A DNA stretch of 64,000 bases. It comes from Branchiostoma lanceolatum. Its lineage: Eukaryota; Chordata; Leptocardii; Amphioxiformes; Branchiostomatidae. Below are positions 12,601 to 21,811 of the stretch, piece after piece. The stretch spans positions 4,379,001-4,443,000 of the forward strand of contig NC_089731.1 of assembly GCF_035083965.1 (NCBI RefSeq). The letters are read 5' to 3'. The number at the start of each line of letters is the position of its first letter. The first letter of the stretch is position 1. The position numbers were made by a program, and so were the translations under genes. A model generated the notes under the pieces. It was given only the letters and a program-made list of their open reading frames with translations. It was not told the DNA's origin and did no database searches.

Positions 12601-15582
12601 AAAACAATACGAATCGAATATAACTAACATTTACCGTTGAAAAACAGGAGAAAATATACAATTTTAACTGGGAGAGCCCGGTTAAAATCCTGAAAAGGGC
12701 ATCTCTGTTGCACCTGTCTTTCAGAAAGAGTTGTTTCAGAAGAGAATTGGGCTTCAATTCCGTGTGCAAGGAGGCGCCTCAAGCACATTAAAGGGAAAAG
12801 CTATCTTCCCCTGAAGCCTTATTAGGGGTTGCTATTCCTTAAATATGCTATTGAGACAGCAAGGAAACTTGCTGCCCTAGCTATGTGCCAATAGATAGGC
12901 TGCTACCACAAGGTGAACAACTGTTAATTTACAGCAACAACGACAATCTTTTGTTTGCTTCAGGATTGACCACTGGGATAGCGAAAAGGAGCGTCTAGTC
13001 CTGCTAACAGACAACTGCCTTATTGTCGTCTTCTTTGACTTCGTCGCTTCGAAGATTCAGTCCTTCAAGCGTATCGTTCTCAAGAACTTGACAAGCGTAA
13101 AGATCGGACCGTTTGAGTATCCGCCAAACTCCATCATGCCGTGAGTAGAGTCTCGTTTCTTTGTTTCGTTATTTTGTAGGTAAAATGTACCTATGACCAA
13201 TTGCTGTATAAAAATGCAATACACTATTGACTGTTCATTCATTTGTTTGTTCGATCATTCGTTGATATATGCATTCTTTCATTTGTCCATTTCTTTGTTG
13301 TTTTTTTCTTTCCTTCATTCATTCAGTTGCTCATTTACTCAAAGACATTTATTTCAATCACTTACCCTTTCATTCATACATTACTGTTCAAGGGAGAACT
13401 GCACAATGTCATGTATAATTATGTAGCCACCCCACAAGTGCAATAAGGGTTTTTCATTCATATGCATTAACTCAATTACCCATCACTCCCTCACTCAATA
13501 ATTGTTTATTTAGCTGACTTGTGTTTTTTCAATTTCACTTTTAGCTAACAAATTTGTCATATCATTTCCTGTGTTCATTCATTTATTGATTGATTGATTC
13601 ATTTATTCATTGACATTCATTCACCAAGAGCCCTTGTAGGAGTCCAATTGTTTTAGTGACTCACTCACTCACTCACTCACTCACTCACTCACTCACTCAC
13701 TCACTCACTCACTCACTCACTCACTCACTCACTCACTCACTCACTCACTCACTCACTCATTCTTACGTTTGCTCCTTCCAAGCCGCCGTGCCAGTGTCGG
13801 AGTCCAGTTGTTCTGAAGCAGGCAGAAGTGGACATCCCACACACCCTCCCACTGACCCACTCACTGAGCCACCCACCCACCGACCCATCTACCCACTGAC
13901 CCATCCACCAACCCACTCACTCATTCTTAGATTTACTCCTTCCTAGCCGCCGTGCCGGTGTCGGAGTCCAGATGTTCTGGAGCAGGCAGGAGGTGTCTGT
14001 TGCGCAGAAGTGGAACCCGTTCAACCGCGACATCCCCTATGCCATCTTTGCCTCGCACCCGCTGATCGAGAGGACCCTCCGCGACCCGGACGTGTACCGT
14101 GTAAGTTCTCTGGAACCCCTTAAGGTATTGTGACGCTCCTTGTAGGTGGTGGTTGCAGAATTTCTTCTTCGCGGGAACTCTGCATGGGAATGCCATTCAG
14201 CACAAGTTAAGACCTTCCTATCAAATGCACCGGGTGAATTTTCTAACTTTGGTCTGTAAATAGTTTCTTCAGGTGGGTAGGTTTCTGGCATTGTGTTGGT
14301 GTAACGGTTATGGTGTTTGGCCCTGGACCCAGAGGTCCTGGGTTTCCTTGACCTGTTATACCGATGTTGTGCCATTTCCTCACTCCACCTAGGTGTAAAA
14401 TTGGGTACCTGACTTCCGTTGGGAAGGTAGCACGTATACTATTAATAGGTTCTCTAGAACTCCTTAACGTATTGTGACGCTCCTTGTGGGTGGTGGTTGC
14501 GGAATTTCCTCGTGGGAGCTCCTCTGCATTCTAAGGAATGCCAAGCACACTGGTCTATCGATACACCTGGTGAATTTTCTAACTATGGTCTGTAAATACT
14601 GCAAATGCAGAAATGTTTGTGTTGGTTTTATGTTCACGGTTTTCTTTCGCATTGACCTCTTTACCCCTAACTTAAAGCCACCGTGAAAAGCTGACTTTCC
14701 TCACTCCATCTAGGTGTAAAAATGGGTACCTGACTTAGGTTGGGAAGGTACCATATAAGTTCACTGGGTGGTGGTGCCGCAACTGTTAGAGGGGACTGCA
14801 TGGAAATCTGGAGAAGCATGTTTCCAAGTTATAATGCTATGGTCACATTTCAAAACTGGGTTCTGGCCGGGCAGTTTAAGGAAACGAAAAAGATTATAAA
14901 AGACAGCAAAAGCAGAAATGACTAAAAACAACAATCATTATAGTCGTGATCTTTCATTGTTATACACTTTTATTTTTGGTTTCTACAAACAACCTGGCCT
15001 GGCTGCAGTTTGGAAATGTGACAATAGCATTACTCTGCACCTGGTGAATTCTATACCCCGTTTTTTTTAAAAAATTCAAGTTTAAAAGATACAAAAACCT
15101 ATCTATTTTTATTTTATGATAAAAAAAAAAATTATGAATTTGATCGATTGATTGATTGGTTGACTGGCTGATTGATTGATTGACTTGCTGATTGATTGAT
15201 TGGTTGGTTGGTTGGTTGGTTGATACTGAGTTGTTTGGTCGGTGGGTTAGTTGGTGAGTCAATCGGTTAGTTGGGTCGGTCGGTCAGTTGGTCGGTCTGT
15301 TGCAATTGGTAAGTTTTTAAATCTAGTTGGTTTATTGGTGGGTTTATTAATTGATTGATCGATTGATCAATGAACTTTTGCTTCTTCCCGCAGGTTGAAA
15401 CGTTCCATGTGGCCTTGGTGCAGGGCTGCCAGTCCACCCGTGCGACCCAGAGCCCCAACCTGCCGGCGCTAAACGTCATCGAGGGACCCGTCATGATCGA
15501 GAGTTACGCCAGCCTGTGGTCGCTCATCCACAACCAGAGTCGTCTCGGCTTCTCCAGAGAACGGGGCGGCGTCAGCTTCTAA
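3698..15582 (+). CDS. TPRG1L: Tumor protein p63-regulated gene 1-like protein (TPRG1L/Mover), five exons
   Basis: Exons read 3698-4012, 7294-7388, 12964-13140, 13947-14100 and 15394-15582. All junctions are GT-AG and phases fit, giving 309 residues. The first 100 residues are low-complexity and acidic. The conserved part starts at FFAYRPGAFDLAVE and runs through [21 protein letters not shown], the FDF segment, WNPFNRDIPYAIF and the C-terminal LGFSRERGGVSF. This order matches vertebrate TPRG1/TPRG1L proteins (hSac2-type domain), which are about 270 residues. In vertebrates TPRG1L is a vesicle-associated presynaptic protein; that role here is inference. A paired E-box/CRE promoter precedes the start codon. 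Intron 2 (7389-12963) contains a whole antisense receptor gene, and introns 2 and 3 carry complementary microsatellites. The 3' UTR probably extends to an AATAAA at 18506. Confidence 0.92.
6104..6302. mobile_element. Dispersed inverted-repeat element (ACTGTAAATGCATTTAAG family), copy 1
   Basis: It begins ACTGTAAATGCATTTAAG and ends near CATTTAC-TAGTACAGT. It contains the phrases GGTGGTTT and ATAGTAGCGCTACAGTCATAG, which are also in the copy at about 44086-44306. A truncated copy is cut by the window end (about 63885-64000). It is non-coding and located in TPRG1L intron 1. Confidence 0.6.
8130..8457. repeat. (GAGT)n microsatellite/minisatellite in TPRG1L intron 2
   Basis: GAGT tetranucleotides run for about 320 bp. 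They are partly arranged in a higher-order unit of roughly 38 bp marked by GCATGTGAATGAGTGAGGAG or CCTGTGAATGAG variants. Threonine/histidine/serine/leucine open frames on the minus strand are artefacts of this repeat. A complementary (ACTC)n tract lies in intron 3. Confidence 0.95.
8825..8830 (-). terminator. Polyadenylation signal of LRR-TM A
   Basis: AATAAA on the minus strand lies about 112 bp beyond the LRR-TM A stop codon, a normal spacing for a short 3' UTR. Confidence 0.6.
8942..11343 (-). CDS. LRR-TM A: LRR single-pass membrane receptor, two exons, nested in TPRG1L intron 2
   Basis: Exon 1 is 11343-10923 and exon 2 is 10326-8942, with a phase-1 GT-AG junction, giving 601 residues. 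There is a signal peptide of about 25 residues and a cysteine-rich N-terminal cap (RCPESCKSN, CVCP, CSWVGHGGH). A few LRRs follow (NISMIQPGAFIGLPWLERLYL, LCLDKNEISVISEHTF, LTSVPVDAL), then an LRRCT-like cap (NRLGCDENLTWFICKL, LRCASPAEV). The stalk has several N-glycosylation sequons, and a transmembrane helix lies at about 355-380, followed by KRWRGAG. The tail has recurrent tyrosine motifs (IQPYA, IQPYAVAYEE, IKPYAVTYKE, IPLYGVD). It is paralogous to LRR-TM B at 32.4 kb, with an identical exon-1 coding length of 421 nt, but lacks B's LYNP repeat tail. The ligand is unknown; a signalling role is inferred from the tail. Confidence 0.88.
10696..10760. mobile_element. Truncated TCTCCAAGCAGA-type element inside LRR-TM A intron
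   Basis: The left end TACTCTCCAATTGCAAGCAGAGGTTG resembles in pieces the start of the complete element at 49388-49512, including the following GTTGGGGAAAATGAGGAC-like stretch. No right end is seen nearby, so this is a fragment. Confidence 0.4.
12285..12480 (+). mobile_element. 22-bp triplicate followed by tRNA-derived SINE-like head
   Basis: Three copies of a unit containing GGGGGTACAAGGAA (about 12285-12345) precede GTCCCTGTAGCTGAACTGG, which fits a pol III A box (TAGCTGAACTGG). A B-box-like GGTTCCATCTT follows about 40 bp later. A related head, TGTCCCTGTGGCTCAACT, occurs at about 40078. This suggests a tRNA-derived SINE. I did not find matching direct repeats around it. Confidence 0.45.
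13657..13760. repeat. (ACTC)n microsatellite in TPRG1L intron 3
   Basis: About 26 nearly uninterrupted ACTC units end about 185 bp before TPRG1L exon 4. ACTC is the reverse complement of the GAGT repeat in intron 2, so the two tracts can pair within one transcript. Confidence 0.95.
13767..13845 (+). pseudogene. Decayed copy of the start of TPRG1L exon 4
   Basis: The stretch beginning GCTCCTTCCAAGCCGCCGTG repeats the acceptor and first ~45 bases of TPRG1L exon 4 (real exon at 13947). The AG is retained (CCAAG instead of CCTAG). Read in the exon's frame it hits TGA where the real exon has TGG, so use of this copy would truncate the protein. Confidence 0.75.
14109..14800. repeat. Tandem ~345-bp duplication in TPRG1L intron 4, with SINE-like unit
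   Basis: The block at 14109-14450 is repeated at 14452-14800 with divergence. Both contain ATTGTGACGCTCCTTGT, GGTGAATTTTCTAACT and the tail CTAGGTGTAAAA-TGGGTACCTGAC. The first block also holds TGGTGTAACGGTTATGG plus GGTCCTGGGTTT, resembling A and B boxes of a tRNA-derived SINE whose tail is the GTAAAA-TGGGTACC phrase. The second block seems to lack this head. Confidence 0.55.
15130..15370. repeat. (TTGA/TTGG)n low-complexity tract before TPRG1L exon 5
   Basis: Imperfect TTGATTGG and TTGGTCGG tetranucleotides run to within about 25 bp of the exon 5 acceptor. Confidence 0.85.
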
Positions 15583-18511
15583 GGTGTTCCAACCAAGATC
15601 GAGTTTAGAAGACTGCTTGCGATGATTGTTGTCGTTTGAAATAGAACTCAACTGGAGAATGCTTTATTGTATTGAAACAAGAATTTAGCTTTCAGCAACA
15701 GAAACGAAAAATCAAGCCACTATACTGGTAGCTTTAAAAGATTGCAGACTGAGATAGAACTACTAGAAGTTTCTAAAATGGTGATTTGTTTTACTAGATA
15801 AGTTGTTCTGTATGTAAAGTATCTATATGATGGTATAGAAATAAGGGGACGCTTGTAGATTTAGATATCTAAGTTAGTCTTTTTTTTTCTTTTCAAATTC
15901 CAAGGCCACCATTTAGACAGCAAACTATCCCTCTATTCTCATGCATTTGAACCTAAATTACTTCAGTCTGTCATGCATAATGTATAAAGTTACAGATAAT
16001 TATTTGACTGTGAATATTTCAGGAGATTTCAAGTTTCCAGCGTCCATTGAAATTTGAATTCACCAGTGTTACAGTATTTTGATGGGGTCTTCATTTTTTT
16101 GGGTTGCATTGTTTTTATATACCTTAAAGGTATCTTAGTTAGCATTTAGGGCAAAAAGAGTGGAGGAATATCTAAATTTTTATATTGTGGCAGGGGAAGG
16201 TTTTGCTGTTTTTGTGTGTTTTTGCAGCTGTCAAAACAGGGCAGTAAAGACAAGTTTGTACCTTTTTTCTTTCTTTTAAACATCAACCTAGAAACATACC
16301 ATTTAATTTATGTATGTTAAACAAGTGAGAACAAAACCCCTGTGGAAGTGACCTTTAGGACATTGACCCCTGATGACTCTCACAGACTGATAAAGGCAAC
16401 TTCCATTCTCCAACTAATTTTGTGCCTTACTTAGCCTTGAACTTTCTATGGGTGGGTCGCTGGACCAAATTTATATTAGCTAGCAGTCTGGATACCACGG
16501 GGAAAAACACGGAAGTAATAAAACTTCTAGAGAATAGTGTCTGCATACAATGTACATGTAAGTTGTAAGAATACAAAAAGAGATGCAGGCTTTCATTTTA
16601 ATTAGCATTTTGCAATCTTCTTTTCATATTATTCTTGCCTGATCTGTTACAAAATGTTATAGCAGCTTCGAAAACTGTAGTGCCTTAAACAAGACAACCT
16701 GGAAATGGTAAAAGAAGTTGCTTGAACTAGTCAAAAGTGGTGCCTATATTGTGACAATGCAATCAGCCCATGGAGCTTGCTGTAGGATTCTATATATTTT
16801 ATAGCTAAGAGATTTTGTTTTAAGAATATTGTGGAAAAAACAAAATTCAAAGTGCTGCATATCTAAGCTGTATCTTTTAGTTAGGTTAACTATAAGAAGG
16901 TGAAGCAGAAGGAACTGATCAAGCTTTTGGAAAGATGTGGAAAATGTTGACACTAAAATTTGTAGTCTTTTTCCAAGTGTCAGTTACTATTCAGTAGTGC
17001 CTTTCAATGAAAAATTGTAATCCTAGTGACATCTTTTGTGAAAGCTTGTTTCTTTATTTTTCGGGACAATGCAATTTTCAGGGGCCTTAAAACAGGTGGG
17101 AAAATCACTACCTCCTTGCTAAAATGTTGTCTATTCTCGTATCTCTAAGAAATATAAAAGAGTCCAAAAGAAGTTATATTTTGATTTGCAAAGAAAACTT
17201 GAATGTCAAGCACACTCAGCCTAGCCTAGGTAAAGCCAGCTATTATTTTTTCAGGGTAGCGAGTGTAGGAGCCCTGGTAGTAATCCAATGAAACCCAGGC
17301 CTGCTTGTTGAAAAATGCTGTCAAGTAATTTGTATAGTATACGGTATTACATATTGTCACACTTGGTGCCGTTATTGTTTAATGGGCTTTCTCAACTTGC
17401 CAGATATTTTAGTACTGTTGACGGTGACTTCTATTGATATGCAATATGAAAAATTTGTTCTGTAACATCAACACTCATAATTCTGCTGGGTACTGGAAGA
17501 AGGAAAAGAGATTATCGAGCCCATTTCAAGAATGGAGATCTAGAGTGTGCATATCTTGGGGATTACTGATGCTGCATTAGGCCACACCAATTTAATTTCT
17601 AGGTTAACGGATCTTGAAAACAGAAGGCTGGGGTGAAAACTTGCACTCCCTGAAATTGTGTACACCAAAGTACAAACTTTCCTCTGATATTCTGTTTTCC
17701 TGTTGATTTTCTAATCTAGCATTTTTTTAAAATTCCGTTAACCAATAAATTAAAATGGTGTGGCCAAATAGCTGTCTCTCATGTGTTCAAATATGGCAGT
17801 CTAGTAGGGTACCTAGTAGAAATATGAGCATTGATGTTACATTCCATTTGAAGTTAGTATGCTACATTCTGTTAGAAGTTTGCCTTTACTTTTTACCATT
17901 GTGAAAAGGGATAAAAAGTTTATTTCATTGAACTATTTTCTTTCCTTTGATTGTATCAGCAAACGAAGAGAAAAACTATAACAAGCTCTTTAAAATGCCT
18001 GTAGATGTCTAAATTCTAATTCTATGCAAATGAAGAATACCATACCCCTCAATTATATTTTGTGAAGTTTAAACAAGCTGCAAACCTTGTAATTTCTCCT
18101 ATTTTTCTTATGTAGATAGAACAGACATTACTGGTGTCTTTTTGAAGGGTTTTGAGATTACTGTAGTAGAGAATGAGCAAGAGAGACTACATAATTGAAC
18201 TGGCAATTGAAATCAATGGCCTGGTTGAAGATACATTTTTGTACCTTGTGAAATGGTGTCTTGAAGGTTGGTTTTTGTTTGTTCAATACTAGAACTATTT
18301 GTACATTAACGTTAACTAGTTTAGTTAAAGGAAATAATGTTATGCTATCAAATTTTGGAGGTGAAAAGAAAGATGAAGAAGAAAGCATGCATGTGCATTG
18401 TAAAATCATGTCTGGCTGTGATGCAAAACAATTTTTCCTGTATGTAACTGTACATACAAGTGTATAGGGCAAAAAGATAATGCCCTTACGAACTGAGACT
18501 TTATCAATAAA
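15583..18511 (+). other. Probable long 3' UTR of TPRG1L
   Basis: There is no further gene between the TPRG1L stop and an AATAAA at 18506-18511. The stretch is AT-rich, with short open frames only and one embedded inverted-repeat element (17579-17764). I infer that it is 3' UTR from position and the poly(A) signal; transcript data would be needed to settle the end. Confidence 0.4.
17579..17764. mobile_element. Small inverted-repeat element, GGCCACACCAATTTAAT family, copy 2
   Basis: The ends GGCCACACCAATTTAATT and AATTAAAATGGTGTGGCC are inverted copies. The interior shares inverted phrases with copy 1 at 215-445 (AGAATATCAGAGGAAAGTTTGTAC-like and GAAAACAG). Confidence 0.6.
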
Positions 18512-18934
18512 GACTTTATCCAAAATGCTATCAACTTTTCTCTTGCAAATGTCTTTTGTGAGTTGATAACTCTACTCTCACAGTTTTAACAGTTTTTGAC
18601 ATATATGTTCGCAACAAATATTCAGTTTCTCTGACATATCAAATATGTTAACATTATCAAACAAGAAAAGGACAATCTCCAAGCAGATGTAAGGATTTAG
18701 CTCATTCTGTGATAAATTCTGAGTAAATTACATGTGTTGCACTTTTAGGTGAATCGTTAAAAGTGCAATACTAGATAAATGTACTAGATATTGTAAAAAG
18801 CAAGGACATTATATTATACCAAGGAGGTTTTATAAAATATAGCTTGATTATACAAACACTAAGTATTTGTGTAAACTATTAAACCTCTTTGTTATAATAT
18901 ATTTCAACTTATCAGTCTAAAAAGCACATACCAG

Positions 18935-19074
18935 TAATCTCCAAGCAGATCCAACGGTTGCAAATAACTGAATCCAACTGGCAGAAAAAAAAATTGTTGC
19001 AAAATTTCTCTTTGCAAGGAGGTTTCATATAAAACCTCCTCGGTCTTTGCAACCGTTGGATCTGCTTGGAGATT
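18935..19074. mobile_element. Foldback MITE upstream of zinc-finger gene 1
   Basis: The ends are TAATCTCCAAGCAGATCC and GGATCTGCTTGGAGATT, and the inner arms share CAACGGTTGCAAA and its complement. The flanking octamers CATACCAG and AATACCTG agree at six of eight positions, consistent with an aged 8-bp target duplication. It lies where the other zinc-finger units have their octamer/AACCGGTT promoter. Confidence 0.65.
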
Positions 19075-19149
19075 TAATACCTGTTGTCTACTAATTTATT
19101 ACCATGTTGGTCAAAGGTCACATCCGGTACGGTCCCATGCCCACAATTC

Positions 19150-19279
19150 CTCTCAATTCCTGTGTTCATTTCTGACTCTGAGAGACGCAGAGAGCGGCGT
19201 TGTCTACACAGCTGGTTGTCTATCTCTATTTGTCGCTGAATAATCTTGCAGTCCCTTGGTTAGGAGCGTTGCATCTTTC
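19150..19279 (+). other. Probable non-coding first exon of zinc-finger gene 1
   Basis: The phrase CATTTCTGACTCTGAGAGAC-GCAGAGAGCGG and the closing TAGGAGCGTTGCATCTTTC, followed by donor GTAAGTACAG, match equivalent stretches before zinc-finger genes 2 (25366-25441) and 3 (about 29460-29543). The conserved donor and spacing to each ATG exon support a shared 5' UTR exon. The exact transcription start is not visible. Confidence 0.55.
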
Positions 19280-19768
19280 GTAAGTACAGTTGTTTTTGTA
19301 TAGACAGATTCTTGACTGCCTGTACCATGTGTTTATTTTTATGTACACCGTAACTCGGATTTTCTGAGCATCCTTGGTATTAGATGTAGACAGAACAAGT
19401 GAAGTGAAGTGAACTTTATTGCTATGAGCAAGGACAGTTACCACGTCCCGTGCTAGCCTCCAACAGGCCTCCCTACATGGGTATGGATAGTAGAATTTAG
19501 CGAAAGGGGGAATAATAGGACAGTCAGTCTGTGTGATCGTGAATGAAACCCCGTGGTGACCAAACTCCCGTGGCAAAATAGTACTTCCTAGCGTAGTTTA
19601 ATAGCGTATTCTACTTTAAACCATTGCAAAGTGTATAAATATAAGGCAGGACAGACGATTCAGAATTTCTTTGCATTATGTTACTGAGGAGTTTGATATC
19701 TCGACGTTGGCGGGAGAACACATGGGATATGTAGCTGACTCCAGATGGTCGCCTAGCAACATCGACCG

Positions 19769-19832
19769 TTGTAGGGCCTCTTTTGTTTGCAGTCTTTTCA
19801 AAAGTTGTCTGCTAACAAAAGAAGCCCTACAA
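19769..19832 (+). other. 64-nt hairpin in zinc-finger gene 1 intron
   Basis: The arms TTGTAGGGCCTCTTTTGTTT and AACAAAAGAAGCCCTACAA pair over about 24 bp with two mismatches around a 16-nt loop. The size is like a pre-miRNA, but nothing else supports a miRNA call; it could be a small foldback element. Confidence 0.35.
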
Positions 19833-20340
19833 TCCCTACAGTACAGCCCTTCAGTAGTCCTGGCTAGATGGCTGCCGTGCAAATCATGTCGACAGCCGGG
19901 ATGAGGGATGAGACATAAGAGAATAACTCAATAAGAGTGGTTTCCGAAAAATGGTCATTTACAGTAAATAAACATAAGATCATGCTCAAATGTGGCAGTC
20001 AAATAAGAAGTGATTATCATCTCAACCAACTTTTGTGTCCCCATAACCTCGACAATTCTGACGACTTTTGTGGACTGCACTCCATAATTTGATTTTCAAT
20101 GGGAGGCGATTCTGAATTACGTATCACATGGTGGGGTTTGTGGCATCTGTTAATTACAGGAAAAGGGTTGTACACTATGGATTTTATTTCGTATCACTAT
20201 TAGGTTAACCATAACCTCCTTGGGTTAACTGTGTCGTGGAATTTGACTGTAGAGTTGCTGCATGTACCACAATGTACCTTGCAATGCTGAGCATGCGGTT
20301 TTGCTTTAGCTTGGTATCCAAACTTTTCATAGATTCAGAG

Positions 20341-20533
20341 TAGTCTCTACCAGACTAACCGCGTCGGAAATAGAGAGAACATTTACCGGGGGCCATGGAG
20401 GATAACATTCCCATCCAGGGTTGCAATATTGGACCCTATCGCCATAGCCGACCCCCTTCATACAGTTGACTCTATTTGGCCAATTTCTACTATTTTCCCA
20501 GCGACCCGCAGAGGCTTGCACTGGCAGAGTCTA
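20341..20533. mobile_element. MITE, TAGTCTCTACCAG family, 9-bp target duplication
   Basis: It starts TAGTCTCTACCAGACTAACC and ends in a decayed GCAGAGTCTA. The interior phrase CATAGCCGACCCCCTTCATA is shared with other copies. The flanks GATTCAGAG (20332-20340) and GATTCGGAG (20534-20542) match at eight of nine bases. Nine-base duplications are typical of Mutator-like (MULE) elements. Confidence 0.65.
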
Positions 20534-20797
20534 GATTCGGAGTCTCTTTGTCCGCTGTCGCAAATGGGTCTGACCCCGGTTGACTATTTGAAAGAGAGGA
20601 CAAAGCTATAATATAGGTTTGAATACTGCACGGGCTAGATTTCTTGCTTCTTTGTCCTGCCTTCATTGGGGTCTGCCTGGCTGATCTGATAGCCTCCATC
20701 ACCAGGGCCTCCTACGGGCGTATAGTGATCGTAGAACTCGGCATAAAAAGGAATTATTAGCCAGTAGAGTCAATTAGCGGTGAAGATTACATTTCAC

Positions 20798-21061
20798 TAG
20801 TCTCTACCAGACTAACCGCGCCGGCTATTGGGAGAATATTTGCCGGAGGACTTTGGCCATCGAGGGTTACATTCACAGGTGCATTTTGGACCCTCTTTCC
20901 GTAGCCGACTCCCTTCATACAATTCACTTTATTTTGAGAATTCCCATTTTTCCAGCTATCCGCGTAACCTGGTTGAGGCTAACATTTCAGCCGTGTAACC
21001 TGCAAATGAAACCCTGGCAAATATTATCCTGTAGCCGGCGTTGTTAGTCTGGTAGAGACTA
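20798..21061. mobile_element. MITE, TAGTCTCTACCAG family, complete inverted ends
   Basis: The ends TAGTCTCTACCAGACTAACC and TTAGTCTGGTAGAGACTA are almost perfect inverted copies, and the subterminal GCGCCGGCTA is mirrored as TAGCCGGCGT. No target-site duplication is visible, unlike the other copies, which may mean recombination between elements. Confidence 0.65.
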
Positions 21062-21226
21062 GGAATCGAATACCCAAGCAGATTTCAAGGGAATAGGGGC
21101 ACCATCAATGCTCTGCGCTAAATTCAGACATGCAGGGGCAACATGTTACGTTACATTTTGCAGGTTGGCCGCCCTTTACCCTAAATTCAGTCCGCATGGG
21201 TTCCGTATTGACTTTTTTATGTAAAG

Positions 21227-21660
21227 CCCCTGTCACACTTGTGCGTATATACAAGCCCGCATGAGTTGCGCATTAACATGATTTTGGTTTAGGTTGTTGC
21301 GTATTAAGATGACTTTGGTTTAGATTAAGTTTGCAGCCGAAGAAGTAATTTCTTTGGTTTGATAACTAGACTGCTCAATGGTGGGTCAAAATAGAAAACA
21401 ACTTCCTCCCCGCAAAATTTACTTGACCCAAAAAAATGTTACCATGGAACTCATGCGCGCTTGAATATACGCACAAGTGTGACAAGGCCCTAAAGTTTGC
21501 GGCCGAAGAATTACTTTGTATTTTTTCGGTTCGACATTTAGGCTGCTCAACGGGTAAAAGTGGAAAACAACTTCTTCATGCAAACTTTACTAAAACAAAA
21601 ATGTCAATACGGCACTCATTCAGACTTCATTATACACATTCGTGCGCCCGCACCCCCTTC
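21227..21660. mobile_element. CCCTGTCACACTTGTGCG element plus partial tandem copy
   Basis: The complete unit 21227-21490 has ends CCCCTGTCACACTTGTGCG and CGCACAAGTGTGACAAGGCC. A second partial copy (21491-about 21660) repeats interior phrases such as TTTGCGGCCGAAGAA and GAAAACAACTTC. TAAAG occurs on both sides of the complete unit, but because of the tandem copy I do not trust it as a target duplication. Confidence 0.55.
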
Positions 21661-21811
21661 CCTACATTCGGGCGGTCCAGATACGAATTGCGTAAATGGA
21701 ATTAAATCAGATGATTACACTGTCGGAAAGGGACACACAGATGTCATTTTGACAAATCACTTTCAGTGAATTGATGTAAAGTCTTTCTTTTTACACAGCC
21801 ATTAGACCATT

